Source: Leptospirales bacterium
GTDB lineage: Bacteria; Spirochaetota; Leptospiria; Leptospirales; Leptonemataceae
NCBI GenBank assembly: GCA_019694685.1
Contig: JAIBBM010000011.1
Span: forward strand, 1 to 64,000
Length of the DNA: 64,000 nucleotides
Reading direction: 5' to 3'
A program made the translations under genes and the position numbers. Of this stretch, positions 15,298 through 22,926 are shown piece after piece; position 1 is the first letter of the stretch, and each line of letters starts with the position of its first letter. Below the pieces are notes generated by a model. The model made no database searches. It saw only the letters and a program-made list of their open reading frames with translations, and was not told the origin of the DNA.

Positions 15298-15406
15298 TAG
15301 TTTCTGATAGGTCCGGCGCAGCCAATACTTGGCATTGTGTCGCAAAGTGTTTGACTCAATTTCGAAATCTATGCAAGCACACTGAGAAATTCCACCGGAG
15401 TCTTTT

Positions 15407-15877
15407 ATGAATTGGAGAGAGCATCCCATCCTCAAGAAATTAAGTCCGCCCGACTATCCTGATGACGTACCGGCCATCATCCATGAGGGTTTTCGCGCCG
15501 CCACTCGTACTCCAGAAAAGGTCTGGATCCGCATTTCAGATATGAGAGACTCCATCCTCACCGGAACGCTGCTGAATGCGCCGCACCAATTGCCGTCACT
15601 TAGCCAGGGCAAGGTTTATTCGTTTCAGCTCTCGGGTGCGGGCATTCCAATTCTCGTTTCCGAAAGCTACTTGCGTGAGATTGTTGATTGGCGTTTCGCC
15701 ATCGCATGCAAGAAGTGCGGCAACGACGTTCTGTTTGATAACCCATCAACAATTATTCGAATGGCATTTCCAAACATGCCTGAAGGGAGTCTCATGGAGG
15801 CCTTTTCAACTTTCTGCCCCCTGTGTCATGATCCAATCGTTCTTCGTCACAGGAATGCGCCACCTGACGAACCTTAG
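15407..15877 (+). CDS. DUF2314-like protein with C-terminal zinc ribbon
   Basis: 156 residues. Residues about 40-82 (VWIRISDMRDSILTGTLLNA, GKVYSFQLSG) match the DUF2314 pattern of a short beta domain. The C-terminal third carries CKKCGNDVLF and FCPLCHDPIVL, two CxxC knuckles about 40 residues apart, which should bind one zinc. No signal peptide. Function unknown; DUF2314 and similar small domains occur often as cassette or immunity-like genes. ATG 15407 is the only suitable start. Confidence 0.6.
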   Translation: MNWREHPILKKLSPPDYPDDVPAIIHEGFRAATRTPEKVWIRISDMRDSILTGTLLNAPHQLPSLSQGKVYSFQLSGAGIPILVSESYLREIVDWRFAIACKKCGNDVLFDNPSTIIRMAFPNMPEGSLMEAFSTFCPLCHDPIVLRHRNAPPDEP

Positions 15878-15962
15878 AAGACCGGAACATTCCCCTCGAC
15901 ACGCAGTCGAATCTGAAAACCGCGGACCGAGTGGTCTCACACTAGCGTCGCACGGAAAAACC

Positions 15963-16226
15963 ATGTTGAAAAAAACTGCAAACTATTTGTTGTTGTACGG
16001 ACTGCTCACGTTTGTCTTTACTGCCATTTATTCTCGGTTCACCAGTTCGGCCTACGCCCTGGGCACTGCCACCGGCATTGCTTTTGTCTCTCTGGTTCTT
16101 CCGTTTTTCATATTTGGAATTCGGGCCATATTTAATCGCAAGCTATCGCCGCGCGTTATCACGGTCAGCCGATTTCTCTGGCTTGTCTGTTGGGCAGGTG
16201 CCGTACTTCGCCAGGTACTCCGATGA
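15963..16226 (+). CDS. Small membrane protein
   Basis: 87 residues from ATG 15963. Three hydrophobic segments: residues 8-25, 31-56 and 68-83. A frame open upstream to 15576 overlaps the preceding gene and is not protein-like. No motif is recognisable. The 147 bases after it (16227-16373) contain no gene that I can see. Confidence 0.5.
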   Translation: MLKKTANYLLLYGLLTFVFTAIYSRFTSSAYALGTATGIAFVSLVLPFFIFGIRAIFNRKLSPRVITVSRFLWLVCWAGAVLRQVLR

Positions 16227-16379
16227 CCGGCCCATTCTCAGCACTGCTGAGCGTTCTTGGAGCGCACTGAATCATGTCCCATTCAAACGTTCTGTTCCAC
16301 TAAACAAAAGCACTCGGCACACCTTCTGGTTTGGATCCATTGTGGTTGACGCGGTTTCGCTTCAAATTCTGTATTGCTG

Positions 16380-16940
16380 ATGCGTTTCATCAAACTTCTC
16401 AGCCTTCTGCTTTTGACTCAATGCCTCACCTTCAACCCGATACCAGGAAAAGAAGCAGCCATTGACTCTGCCCAGATCAAGTTGCTATCGATTTTCGGAC
16501 CTATGGACACATTTAGCTACGGCCAATTCACTTACAGTCCGCGCGATGTCACTCAGGCAATGTGGGTTTTCAATGTTCAATATTCAGGAACGGGAAAAGT
16601 GGATCCAGTGGCGGTATCATTGGAAGAATACACGATGGTGGATAAGGGCAAAGAATCCCTGAATATGCCGGTTCGCGTACACGAATGCTGCTATTCAAAT
16701 TCTTTTGGCTTTTCAACCAATCCCTTTCAGAACCTTGCAAACATCGTCAACCGTTCCAGGGCGGGCGGGAGCTTCATGCCAGATGCTGCTATCCCTCTAC
16801 AGGGCGGCGAGCCAGAGCGCCGCATGCTTGTCTTCGTTTTTCCGCGCAACAAGACACCAACGAAATTAAGCTTTCACCCACTGCGCGACGTGAAAGATGA
16901 AACGGCCAAAATCGACCTCGGTTTGACGAACACTCCGTAA
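16380..16940 (+). CDS. Putative lipoprotein, unknown function
   Basis: 186 residues from ATG 16380 (a TTG lies two codons upstream). Signal MRFIKLLSLLLLTQCLTFNP with lipobox cysteine at residue 15. The mature part includes MWVFNVQYSG, a VHECCYSNSFGFS stretch with adjacent cysteines and a final LVFVFPRNK segment; it looks like an all-beta domain. No family recognised. Followed by 237 bases without a gene (16941-17177), in which I see no clear structure. Confidence 0.55.
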   Translation: MRFIKLLSLLLLTQCLTFNPIPGKEAAIDSAQIKLLSIFGPMDTFSYGQFTYSPRDVTQAMWVFNVQYSGTGKVDPVAVSLEEYTMVDKGKESLNMPVRVHECCYSNSFGFSTNPFQNLANIVNRSRAGGSFMPDAAIPLQGGEPERRMLVFVFPRNKTPTKLSFHPLRDVKDETAKIDLGLTNTP

Positions 16941-17177
16941 CAGCGCGAAACCTGCCCGGCTTAGCCGGGCCAGGACTAATCGTGGCAGTTTGCGGAATTG
17001 GACTTTGACTCGCGCATGAATACTGGAATCGCCACAGACTCCTATTGAGCCTGAAAGAATGCGATATGCATGATTCTCCCTGGTCCTTCGCGCACGGTTC
17101 GCCGGGTATCAGGAGATTGCAAGGCGTCATGAACTCTACATTTGCGCCTGCCTTACCGCTAGCAGTGGTCGAACCAT

Positions 17178-17471
17178 ATGATTCTTGAAATTGCAATGCT
17201 TCAGGTACGACCTGGCCTCACACAAGAATTCGAATCCAATTTCGCAGTCGCCTCAAAGATCCTGTCCTCGATGCCCGGATACCTGGGTCATTCGCTTCGA
17301 AGATGTATCGAAGACAAAAATAAATACGCTTTGTTGATTACGTGGGAAACTCTGGAAGCACACACAGAAGGCTTTCGCAAATCCTCCGGATACCTTGAGT
17401 GGAAGGCGTTGCTCCATCATTTCTACGATCCCTTTCCCATAGTAGAGCACTTCGAAGATCTTAGTCCTTGA
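17178..17471 (+). CDS. Antibiotic biosynthesis monooxygenase (ABM) domain protein
   Basis: 97 residues, a single ferredoxin-like ABM domain: ILEIAMLQVRPGLTQEFE at the start, then SSMPGYLGHSLRRCIEDKN and YALLITWETLEAHTEGFRKS. Length and pattern are typical of the stand-alone family, which includes small monooxygenases and haem-degrading enzymes; many have unknown substrates. The stop TGA (17469-17471) overlaps the TTG start of the beta-lactamase gene, so the two are probably co-translated. Confidence 0.9.
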   Translation: MILEIAMLQVRPGLTQEFESNFAVASKILSSMPGYLGHSLRRCIEDKNKYALLITWETLEAHTEGFRKSSGYLEWKALLHHFYDPFPIVEHFEDLSP

Positions 17472-18274
17472 GCGAACCCTTGAAAAAAACGTGGATGCTA
17501 TATTTTTTGACGTTGTGCGTCATCTGCGATTGCTCTGAAAAAAAATCCATAGCACGTTCTATGGAGAATCATCTTCAAAACCGGAACGCAACTTTTGTCC
17601 TGCTAGATCTGGACTCAGAGCAAAGATTCATGCATAATGAGAAACTGGCCACGACGCGAACCACCCCCTGCTCTACATTCAAGATCTGGAATACTCTGAT
17701 AGGTGCCGAGAATCACTATCTTTTGTCTCCTGATCAACCATTCTATCACTGGGACGGGACAGTGCGTGAGATTCCAGAATGGAACAAGGACCTCACACTG
17801 TCCGAGGCATTCAAGGTGTCCTGTGTTCCCGCATTTCAGGATTTAGCCCGGCGAACGGGACGCGCGAAAATGGAAACGTGGATTCGTCTCATGCCATACG
17901 GCAACGGGGATTTGTCTTCTGGCATAGACGACTTCTGGTTGCCCCGCCCTGGCAAGGCATCCATCCAGATCTCTCCATTCGAACAGGCTCTCCTGATGCG
18001 AAGACTGGTGAGAGGCGAGTTGCCTTTCTCGGAAAGTTCAAGAAATTTACTATATAAGATCATGCTGGTAAAAAAAACCCCCGGAGGGAAGCTCTACGGC
18101 AAAACAGGAACCGGCTCTTTGGAAAGTGGCGAAAACCTGGGCTGGTTTGTGGGATTCGTGCAATCTTCCACCAAACGATTCACTTTTGCCTGTTTGGTCA
18201 AGTCTCATGATGCAAGCGGTGCGGTCGCCAGAGCACTCACAATCCAGATCCTGGAAGACTCGGGGATGCTCTGA
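17468..18274 (+). CDS. Class D (OXA-type) beta-lactamase, lipoprotein-like
   Basis: 268 residues. Active-site motifs are all present: STFK at 69-72 (Ser69 nucleophile, Lys72 the likely carboxylated lysine), SCV at 118-120 (SxV), YGN at 144-146, SGIDDFWL at 151-158 with the conserved Trp157, and KTG at 212-214. These enzymes hydrolyse penicillins and often oxacillin through an acyl-enzyme in the periplasm. The N-terminus (KKTWMLYFLTLCVICDCSEK) is a lipoprotein-type signal, so it may be membrane-tethered. The TTG at 17468 overlaps the ABM stop; ATG 17495 is an alternative but would lose the positive n-region. Spirochaete OXA enzymes are known (Brachyspira). Substrate range cannot be read from sequence. 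Confidence 0.93.
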   Translation: MSEPLKKTWMLYFLTLCVICDCSEKKSIARSMENHLQNRNATFVLLDLDSEQRFMHNEKLATTRTTPCSTFKIWNTLIGAENHYLLSPDQPFYHWDGTVREIPEWNKDLTLSEAFKVSCVPAFQDLARRTGRAKMETWIRLMPYGNGDLSSGIDDFWLPRPGKASIQISPFEQALLMRRLVRGELPFSESSRNLLYKIMLVKKTPGGKLYGKTGTGSLESGENLGWFVGFVQSSTKRFTFACLVKSHDASGAVARALTIQILEDSGML

Positions 18275-18347
18275 ACACAAAATTTGCTCGCCATTTTTCG
18301 TTCCCATGTTGTTCAAAGAGTTCCGGGCGAATAAAGGAGAATCTCAA

Positions 18348-18884
18348 ATGTTGAAAATGATCGGTGTATTGAGTCTTGTATTTGGAGTGGGGCTCGGGTG
18401 TACCCAGCAACTGCCTCGCGGTGAAATCAGAAGTCTTAGAACCATCGGAAAACCAATCCCCAATTCTGGAGAATTCACCTTTGACGCGGAAAACATGGTG
18501 GATGGAAATCTGACCACCAGCTGGCAAACTTCTACGCCTCACGACTCCGGAGTGCTCGTGGAATTCAATAACCCGGTGAACCTGGTGAAACTGAGAATCG
18601 CAAATGGTTTCCAGTTCATGAATCACCCCAGATTCGGCAACCTCCTGGAAAAGAATTCGCGTGTTCGCGGCATGGCGCTCGCCATGGAGGTAAAAGACTC
18701 CGATGGGTCCATCTCCACAGTGACCAAAGAAATCGAACTGAGAGATCGCACAGAAGCAGGATACGATGATGTCGCTCTGGAGCAAAACAATGTACTGAGG
18801 ATTGCTTTTAAGCCTCTCTCCATATATCCAGGGTCCAAATGGGCGGATCTAGCGATCAGCGAAGTGATCTTCTTTAAGAAATAG
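18348..18884 (+). CDS. Lipoprotein with NADase-type glycan-binding (discoidin-like) domain
   Basis: 178 residues from ATG 18348 after AAAGGAGAATCTCAA. Signal MLKMIGVLSLVFGVGLGCTQ with lipobox GLGC. The remaining 155 residues fit the discoidin-like glycan-binding domain found in bacterial NADases: AENMVDGNLTTSWQTS, VLVEFNNPVNLVKLRIANGF, EKNSRVRGMALAMEV, then IAFKPLSIYPGSKWADLAIS and EVIF. It should be a surface or periplasmic carbohydrate-binding lipoprotein without an enzymatic domain of its own. Confidence 0.8.
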   Translation: MLKMIGVLSLVFGVGLGCTQQLPRGEIRSLRTIGKPIPNSGEFTFDAENMVDGNLTTSWQTSTPHDSGVLVEFNNPVNLVKLRIANGFQFMNHPRFGNLLEKNSRVRGMALAMEVKDSDGSISTVTKEIELRDRTEAGYDDVALEQNNVLRIAFKPLSIYPGSKWADLAISEVIFFKK

Positions 18885-18893
18885 ATGACTTGT

Positions 18894-18924
18894 CGGGAGA
18901 TGAAACGTTATGCGACATCTCCCG
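18894..18924 (+). repeat. Hairpin displaying the junction core in its loop
   Basis: CGGGAGATG (18894-18902) and CATCTCCCG (18916-18924) form a perfect 9-bp stem around a 13-base loop containing GTTATGCG (18907-18914). It lies between the stop at 18884 and the start at 18933. The stem replaces the CGCATAAC arm of earlier sites. Confidence 0.65.
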
Positions 18925-18932
18925 ATGCCCCA

Positions 18933-19550
18933 ATGACCACATATATTCTATACGAATCGAAAGTAAATTGCTCATTCACGTTCCTACCAGAGGACCAGTC
19001 TGGACCTACGGAGCCGGATGATGTTGAGGTATGGAGAGTAGAAGCTCCCTCCTTTGAGATTGCCTGTCTCAAGAGAAATGAATATCTAGGCTGGGAACCA
19101 TACAGACCACAGATCTGTTCCGAACACGACCTTCACGCTTTGCTGCCTCGGTCCAAACACGATCTGGACAATGTGCAGTTACTTATGAATGCAGGATTGC
19201 CGGAAATAAAGCCAGTGCTTCCACAGCTGTTCGAGTGGATCCAGGACATCAACTGGCCAGTCGCGCGTTTGCTATTGCCGTTCCTGCGGTCTCTCGGCTC
19301 AAAATGCAGGGAAGAGATCCAGAGCGTTTTACAGTCGGATGATGCCATGTGGAAGTACTGGATCATCACCGAGCTGATCGCAAAAATGGATCAGATCGAA
19401 GCAAGAGCCTTCATGCCTGACCTCGAGAATCTCCTGGCAACTGCAACCCTGGAAGATAAGAACAACGAAGTAGAGGCGGTTGCTGCGGAAGTTTTGCGGG
19501 CTCTTCGTTCAGGAAAAGATTCGTCTAGCATTGATGCCGCTGGTCGATAG
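18933..19550 (+). CDS. DUF5071 domain protein
   Basis: 205 residues from ATG 18933; the frame is open to 18885 through the hairpin but the upstream part is junction sequence. The N-terminal 70 residues (TTYILYESKVNCSFTFLPED and onward) are unassigned. Residues about 73-170 match DUF5071: LLPRSKHDLDNVQLLMNAGL, IKPVLPQLFEWIQDINWPVA and DAMWKYWIITELI, a HEAT-like helical fold seen in proteins often beside immunity or toxin genes. No signal peptide. Confidence 0.85.
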   Translation: MTTYILYESKVNCSFTFLPEDQSGPTEPDDVEVWRVEAPSFEIACLKRNEYLGWEPYRPQICSEHDLHALLPRSKHDLDNVQLLMNAGLPEIKPVLPQLFEWIQDINWPVARLLLPFLRSLGSKCREEIQSVLQSDDAMWKYWIITELIAKMDQIEARAFMPDLENLLATATLEDKNNEVEAVAAEVLRALRSGKDSSSIDAAGR

Positions 19551-19555
19551 CAACT

Positions 19556-20263
19556 ATGCCTCCTAAGTTTCTCTTTCTTGGTCCTTCGCATCTTGTGATG
19601 CTCGGGCTCACTGTATTCCTCACTGTCGCCTTCATAGTCCTTGCACGTCGATGGCCGCATTCCCGACTTCCCTCTATACTGGGAGCGCTCCCGGGGCTCG
19701 CACTCATCTGCTTTTACATTTCGTATAACGTGCAACGCTTCCGCGATGGCTACTGGGAACCACGTTACGACCTGCCGATGGAGCTTTGCACGTGGGTGGC
19801 GATCGCAGTCATCGTCACTTGCTTCACGCGAAATCTTTTCACTTTTGAACTGTCCTATTTTTGGGTGATGGCCGGGTCCATCCACGGCACGCTCACGCCC
19901 AATCTCCAGGAGGACTTTCCTCACTTCTATTTCTTCATCTATTTCATTGGGCACGTCTGTCTTGTCATTGCATCTTTCTATTTCATCTTTGCGTGGAAAC
20001 TCAGGCCCAGACCCGGGGCGATCTGGCGTGTGTTTCTCATGTCGGAATTATACTTTGCCACGGCATTCACTCTGGACTACGCACTGGACACGAACTATGG
20101 ATATCTGATGCGCAAGCCAACAAATCCATCCTTCCTGGACTATCTCGGTCCCTGGCCAGTCTATCTCATTGTGCTCCAGATACTTGCGCTCGGCATTTTT
20201 TACTTGTTGAATCTCCCCTTTCGCCTTGCAACGAGAGGGAAACGCGTGGAGATTCGAGATTAA
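19556..20263 (+). CDS. YwaF/TIGR02206-family integral membrane protein
   Basis: 235 residues with seven predicted membrane segments. The family pattern is clear: GPSHLVMLG at the start, YDLPMELCTWVAI (about 76-88), LSYFWVMAGSIHGTLTPNLQ (100-119), FPHFYFFIYFIGH, and LDTNYGYLMRKPTNPS with GPWPVYL near the end. Conserved Glu and His residues in the helices suggest a bound metal or substrate, but the function is not established. It begins five bases after the DUF5071 stop, so both may belong to one transcript. Confidence 0.87.
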   Translation: MPPKFLFLGPSHLVMLGLTVFLTVAFIVLARRWPHSRLPSILGALPGLALICFYISYNVQRFRDGYWEPRYDLPMELCTWVAIAVIVTCFTRNLFTFELSYFWVMAGSIHGTLTPNLQEDFPHFYFFIYFIGHVCLVIASFYFIFAWKLRPRPGAIWRVFLMSELYFATAFTLDYALDTNYGYLMRKPTNPSFLDYLGPWPVYLIVLQILALGIFYLLNLPFRLATRGKRVEIRD

Positions 20264-20307
20264 ATCACCGCCTACTAGCTAACACCAAAAACACGAAGGA
20301 CAAATCA

Positions 20308-20799
20308 ATGGATCCATATACAGCACCCGAAAGCATCCCGTCTCCCTCTTCAGAAAAAAAGAACACGGCTGCACAACAGGCCCTGAGAAATCCTGCGACG
20401 ATTCTCCTTATCCTGGCCATTCTATCCCTCTTCGCCCTTCCGGTCACCGCCCTCGGCCAGCTCATGAAGAAGACTGCGGAAAACCAGACGTTCCTGGACT
20501 CGGCCCTCGAAAAAACAGAGAAGCAGGACGCAAAAAAGTCTGAGGCATTTCGAAAGGGGGAACAGTTCGGTGAATTTGTCGGGAAAGTCCTCGCTTTCAC
20601 CCTCTGGGCCATCAGCCTCCCAATTCAGCTGATTGGCTTCTGGCGGATGAGACAGGGACGTAGCTACGGGCTTTCGCTCGCCGCGGCTATACTTGCGTGC
20701 ATTCCATGCTTTTCCAGTTGTTGCGGCATCATGCTGCCATTCGCCATCTGGAGCCTGGCAGTCATGTCACGTCCAGAGGTGAAGGCATCTTTCACCTAG
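20308..20799 (+). CDS. Membrane protein with DPYTAP N-terminal motif
   Basis: 163 residues. Starts MDPYTAPESIPSP, a variant of the NPYxAP leader of the proteins at 6385 and 13524. Membrane segments at about residues 31-50, 92-110 and 121-150. A charged, helical loop (residues 53-85, rich in Glu and Lys) lies between the first two. A CIPCFSSCCG cysteine cluster lies in the last hydrophobic region. Function unknown. Preceded by GAAGGACAAATCA. Confidence 0.6.
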   Translation: MDPYTAPESIPSPSSEKKNTAAQQALRNPATILLILAILSLFALPVTALGQLMKKTAENQTFLDSALEKTEKQDAKKSEAFRKGEQFGEFVGKVLAFTLWAISLPIQLIGFWRMRQGRSYGLSLAAAILACIPCFSSCCGIMLPFAIWSLAVMSRPEVKASFT

Positions 20800-20826
20800 T
20801 CGGAGGTCCGAGTGGGATGGATAAAC

Positions 20827-20834
20827 GTTATGCG
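20827..20834 (+). repeat. Junction right core
   Basis: GTTATGCG between the stop at 20799 and the start at 20859, with GATAAAC before it. GTCC (20806-20809) and GGAC (20838-20841) flank the core as a short inverted repeat. Confidence 0.5.
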
Positions 20835-20858
20835 ACATGGACAATGAGGGGGACTTTC

Positions 20859-21305
20859 ATGGCACGAGTCATCTTACTCCTGCTCTTAACTGCGGGTTGC
20901 ATGGCCACTCCGAGTCGACCGTCGCAACCGGCACACCAATCCACAGCCGCCGTCAGTCCCCTTCGATTTCCTCCCGCCAGTCAGTCCCTATCAGAAAATG
21001 CTGAATCTGTCGGACCAGAATTTCATGCATGGTATTCTGCCGGCCACATGACCCAGGTGCGATCCGCATTGGCTCCGGGATACATCATGGTGGTGGTGGG
21101 GCACTGCTTTGCGGCGACACAAGACGCGGAAGCACAATCCTGTAGTGAACAGATTGCTCGTGTTGTACTCAATGGCCTAGTGGACGAAGGCTTTCCACGA
21201 TCAAAGCTTGGGTCGAGAGGCACCGGCGACGCGCCACTGGAAGGTTATCCGCCCCGGGAAAATTTTGTTCACTTCCGCATTGAGCGAGAACAGGATTCAA
21301 AGTAG
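20859..21305 (+). CDS. OmpA-like lipoprotein
   Basis: 148 residues from ATG 20859. Signal MARVILLLLLTAGCMATPS with lipobox TAGC. After a Pro/Ser/Gln-rich linker, the C-terminal 85 residues resemble the OmpA peptidoglycan-binding fold: GYIMVVVGHCFAATQDAEAQ, CSEQIARVVLNGLVDEGFPR and LGSRGTGDAPLEGYPPREN, equivalent to the GHTD, RAxxV and G.G...P elements. The usual Asp and Arg that bind diaminopimelate are not clearly present, so peptidoglycan binding is uncertain. A frameshifted relative lies at 4829. Confidence 0.62.
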   Translation: MARVILLLLLTAGCMATPSRPSQPAHQSTAAVSPLRFPPASQSLSENAESVGPEFHAWYSAGHMTQVRSALAPGYIMVVVGHCFAATQDAEAQSCSEQIARVVLNGLVDEGFPRSKLGSRGTGDAPLEGYPPRENFVHFRIEREQDSK

Positions 21306-21383
21306 ATTGTTCGTAAGCTTCTCGGCCCAGGGTTGGCGAGTGCGAAGGGATTCAATGATTCGAACGAAGGGGCGCACTGATTT

Positions 21384-22025
21384 ATGAAAATTCCATTCAC
21401 AACTGAACAATTTCTTGGAGTGTTCGCCGCTTACAATCAAAGCGTGTGGCCGGCACAGGTGGCGCTCTTTGCAGCCGCGCTCGTGATCCTTGCTCTGTCT
21501 TTGAAAACGTTCTCGTTCTCGTCGATTATGAGTGGTTCCATACTCGGTGTCCTTTGGATCTGGATGGGGATCGCCTACCACATCGTTCAGTTTACTTCCA
21601 TTAATCCTGCGGCCTACGTCTTTGGGATTGCCTGCATACTTCAGGGCTTGATCTTTCTCTGGAATGGATTTCGCAGAACTCTAGAGTTTCGCTTCTCATG
21701 GGATGTTCGGGGATGGGCCGGAGGTCTCTTGATTCTCTATGCGCTCATTCTGTATCCGATCGTGGGCTCTCTTCTCGGGCACGTCTATCCATCCTCGCCC
21801 ACGTTTGGTTTGCCCTGCCCCACGACCATCTTCACTTTCGGAATGCTCCTCTGGGTGCGAAAGCCTCCGTTGATCGTCCTGATCATTCCCGTACTCTGGT
21901 CTATAGTCGGCTTTTCTGCAGCGCTGCAACTTGGAATTAAGGAAGACGTTGGATTGCCAATGGCCGCAGCGCTCGTGATCATCCTCCAGGTTTTTGCAAC
22001 GAAGGCACCACAACCCGTCCGTTAA
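21384..22025 (+). CDS. DUF6064 family membrane protein
   Basis: 213 residues, about seven membrane segments. MKIPFTTEQFLGVFAAYNQS followed by VWPAQVAL is the family signature at the N-terminus; SPTFGLPCPTTIFTFGMLLW near residue 138 is the second conserved block. Members are uncharacterised bacterial membrane proteins. ATG 21384 is clear. The stop is followed within two bases by the GTTAAGCG core at 22027. Confidence 0.87.
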   Translation: MKIPFTTEQFLGVFAAYNQSVWPAQVALFAAALVILALSLKTFSFSSIMSGSILGVLWIWMGIAYHIVQFTSINPAAYVFGIACILQGLIFLWNGFRRTLEFRFSWDVRGWAGGLLILYALILYPIVGSLLGHVYPSSPTFGLPCPTTIFTFGMLLWVRKPPLIVLIIPVLWSIVGFSAALQLGIKEDVGLPMAAALVIILQVFATKAPQPVR

Positions 22026-22026
22026 C

Positions 22027-22034
22027 GTTAAGCG
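22027..22034 (+). repeat. Junction right core (GTTAAGCG)
   Basis: GTTAACGTTAAGCGACATTGAC directly follows the stop of the DUF6064 gene; the core is GTTAAGCG. Variant with A in the fifth position, shared with 23549 and 26574. Confidence 0.5.
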
Positions 22035-22057
22035 ACATTGACTCTATAGGATATCAC

Positions 22058-22915
22058 ATGAAACGATTTCTCTTACTGACGAGCCTTCTTGCAACTGCAG
22101 TTTACTGTCAGCCTCCTTACCTTAGCTCACAGGAAGCATTTGCCGTCTACGCAACGGAGTTCTACGGAAAGAAACTGCCTGGAACCAGAGTAACGAAGCT
22201 GCAAAATTTTTCGCTCTCCTTCCAGTTACCCAATAAAGAACCGGCCATCCTCTTTCTGGACAATCCATTCCTGGCCTGTAAGAGTGCACCCTCGGATTGC
22301 GAAACTACGCTCTTGAAGTATCTCCCCTCTCCGGATTCAGCCGACTTGAAGGGTGATCGCTTGTCCATCCGCCCCATGCTAAAATCCAAAGAATATGCAT
22401 CCCAGCTGCAAAGCATGTTCAACTCGGGCCCAAAAAAGCAAAAAGCCCCGACTACACCGTTTATCGGCGACATCACCATACTCTATGCATTTGACTTTCC
22501 GGAACGCATGGCTGTAGTCGACGAGGAAGACATGCGAGCAGTGGGCGCGAGTGATGTAGAATCCCTGCATCGCCTCGCGTTGCTCAACATGGAAGCCAGA
22601 ACAGGCGAACTGGCTTACAAAGAAATCCAGCCTGAATCCGGGATTTACGCACTTACGTATGAGGATTCACTGGCTCCGTCCAGAGTGCTCCTTCAAGATA
22701 AGTGGGCCGCCGTTGCGCGAAAAATCAAAGGCAATCCGATCCTTGCCATTCCTTCGCGAGAATTCGTTTTGTTCGTAGCGGAAGGCGACGCAGCGCGCGT
22801 GCGATCCTTGCGCGAACTAGTCCGTAAGGTGTTTTCAGGCGAAGATCATGCTGTTTCCATGCAATTGATGCACTGGACGCCCAGGGGATGGGAATTGTAT
22901 TCAGATGAACAGTGA
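22058..22915 (+). CDS. DUF1444 (YtpQ)-like secreted protein
   Basis: 285 residues. N-terminal signal MKRFLLLTSLLATAVYCQPP; the Cys-Gln could be a lipobox or a normal cleavage point. The central region (ITILYAFDFPERMAVVDEED, VESLHRLALLNMEARTGEL) and the later NPILAIPSREFVLFVAEGDA resemble DUF1444/YtpQ proteins, which have a serine hydrolase-like name but no proven activity. Members in Bacillus are cytoplasmic, so an exported version is unusual. Assignment is from pattern recognition only. Confidence 0.65.
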   Translation: MKRFLLLTSLLATAVYCQPPYLSSQEAFAVYATEFYGKKLPGTRVTKLQNFSLSFQLPNKEPAILFLDNPFLACKSAPSDCETTLLKYLPSPDSADLKGDRLSIRPMLKSKEYASQLQSMFNSGPKKQKAPTTPFIGDITILYAFDFPERMAVVDEEDMRAVGASDVESLHRLALLNMEARTGELAYKEIQPESGIYALTYEDSLAPSRVLLQDKWAAVARKIKGNPILAIPSREFVLFVAEGDAARVRSLRELVRKVFSGEDHAVSMQLMHWTPRGWELYSDEQ

Positions 22916-22926
22916 GTTCATAATTT

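Noticed and set aside
1..15300. CRISPR-like repeat array
   Set aside because: The repeats are palindromic but lie 300-2000 bases apart with genes between them, have variable spacers, and no cas gene is present.
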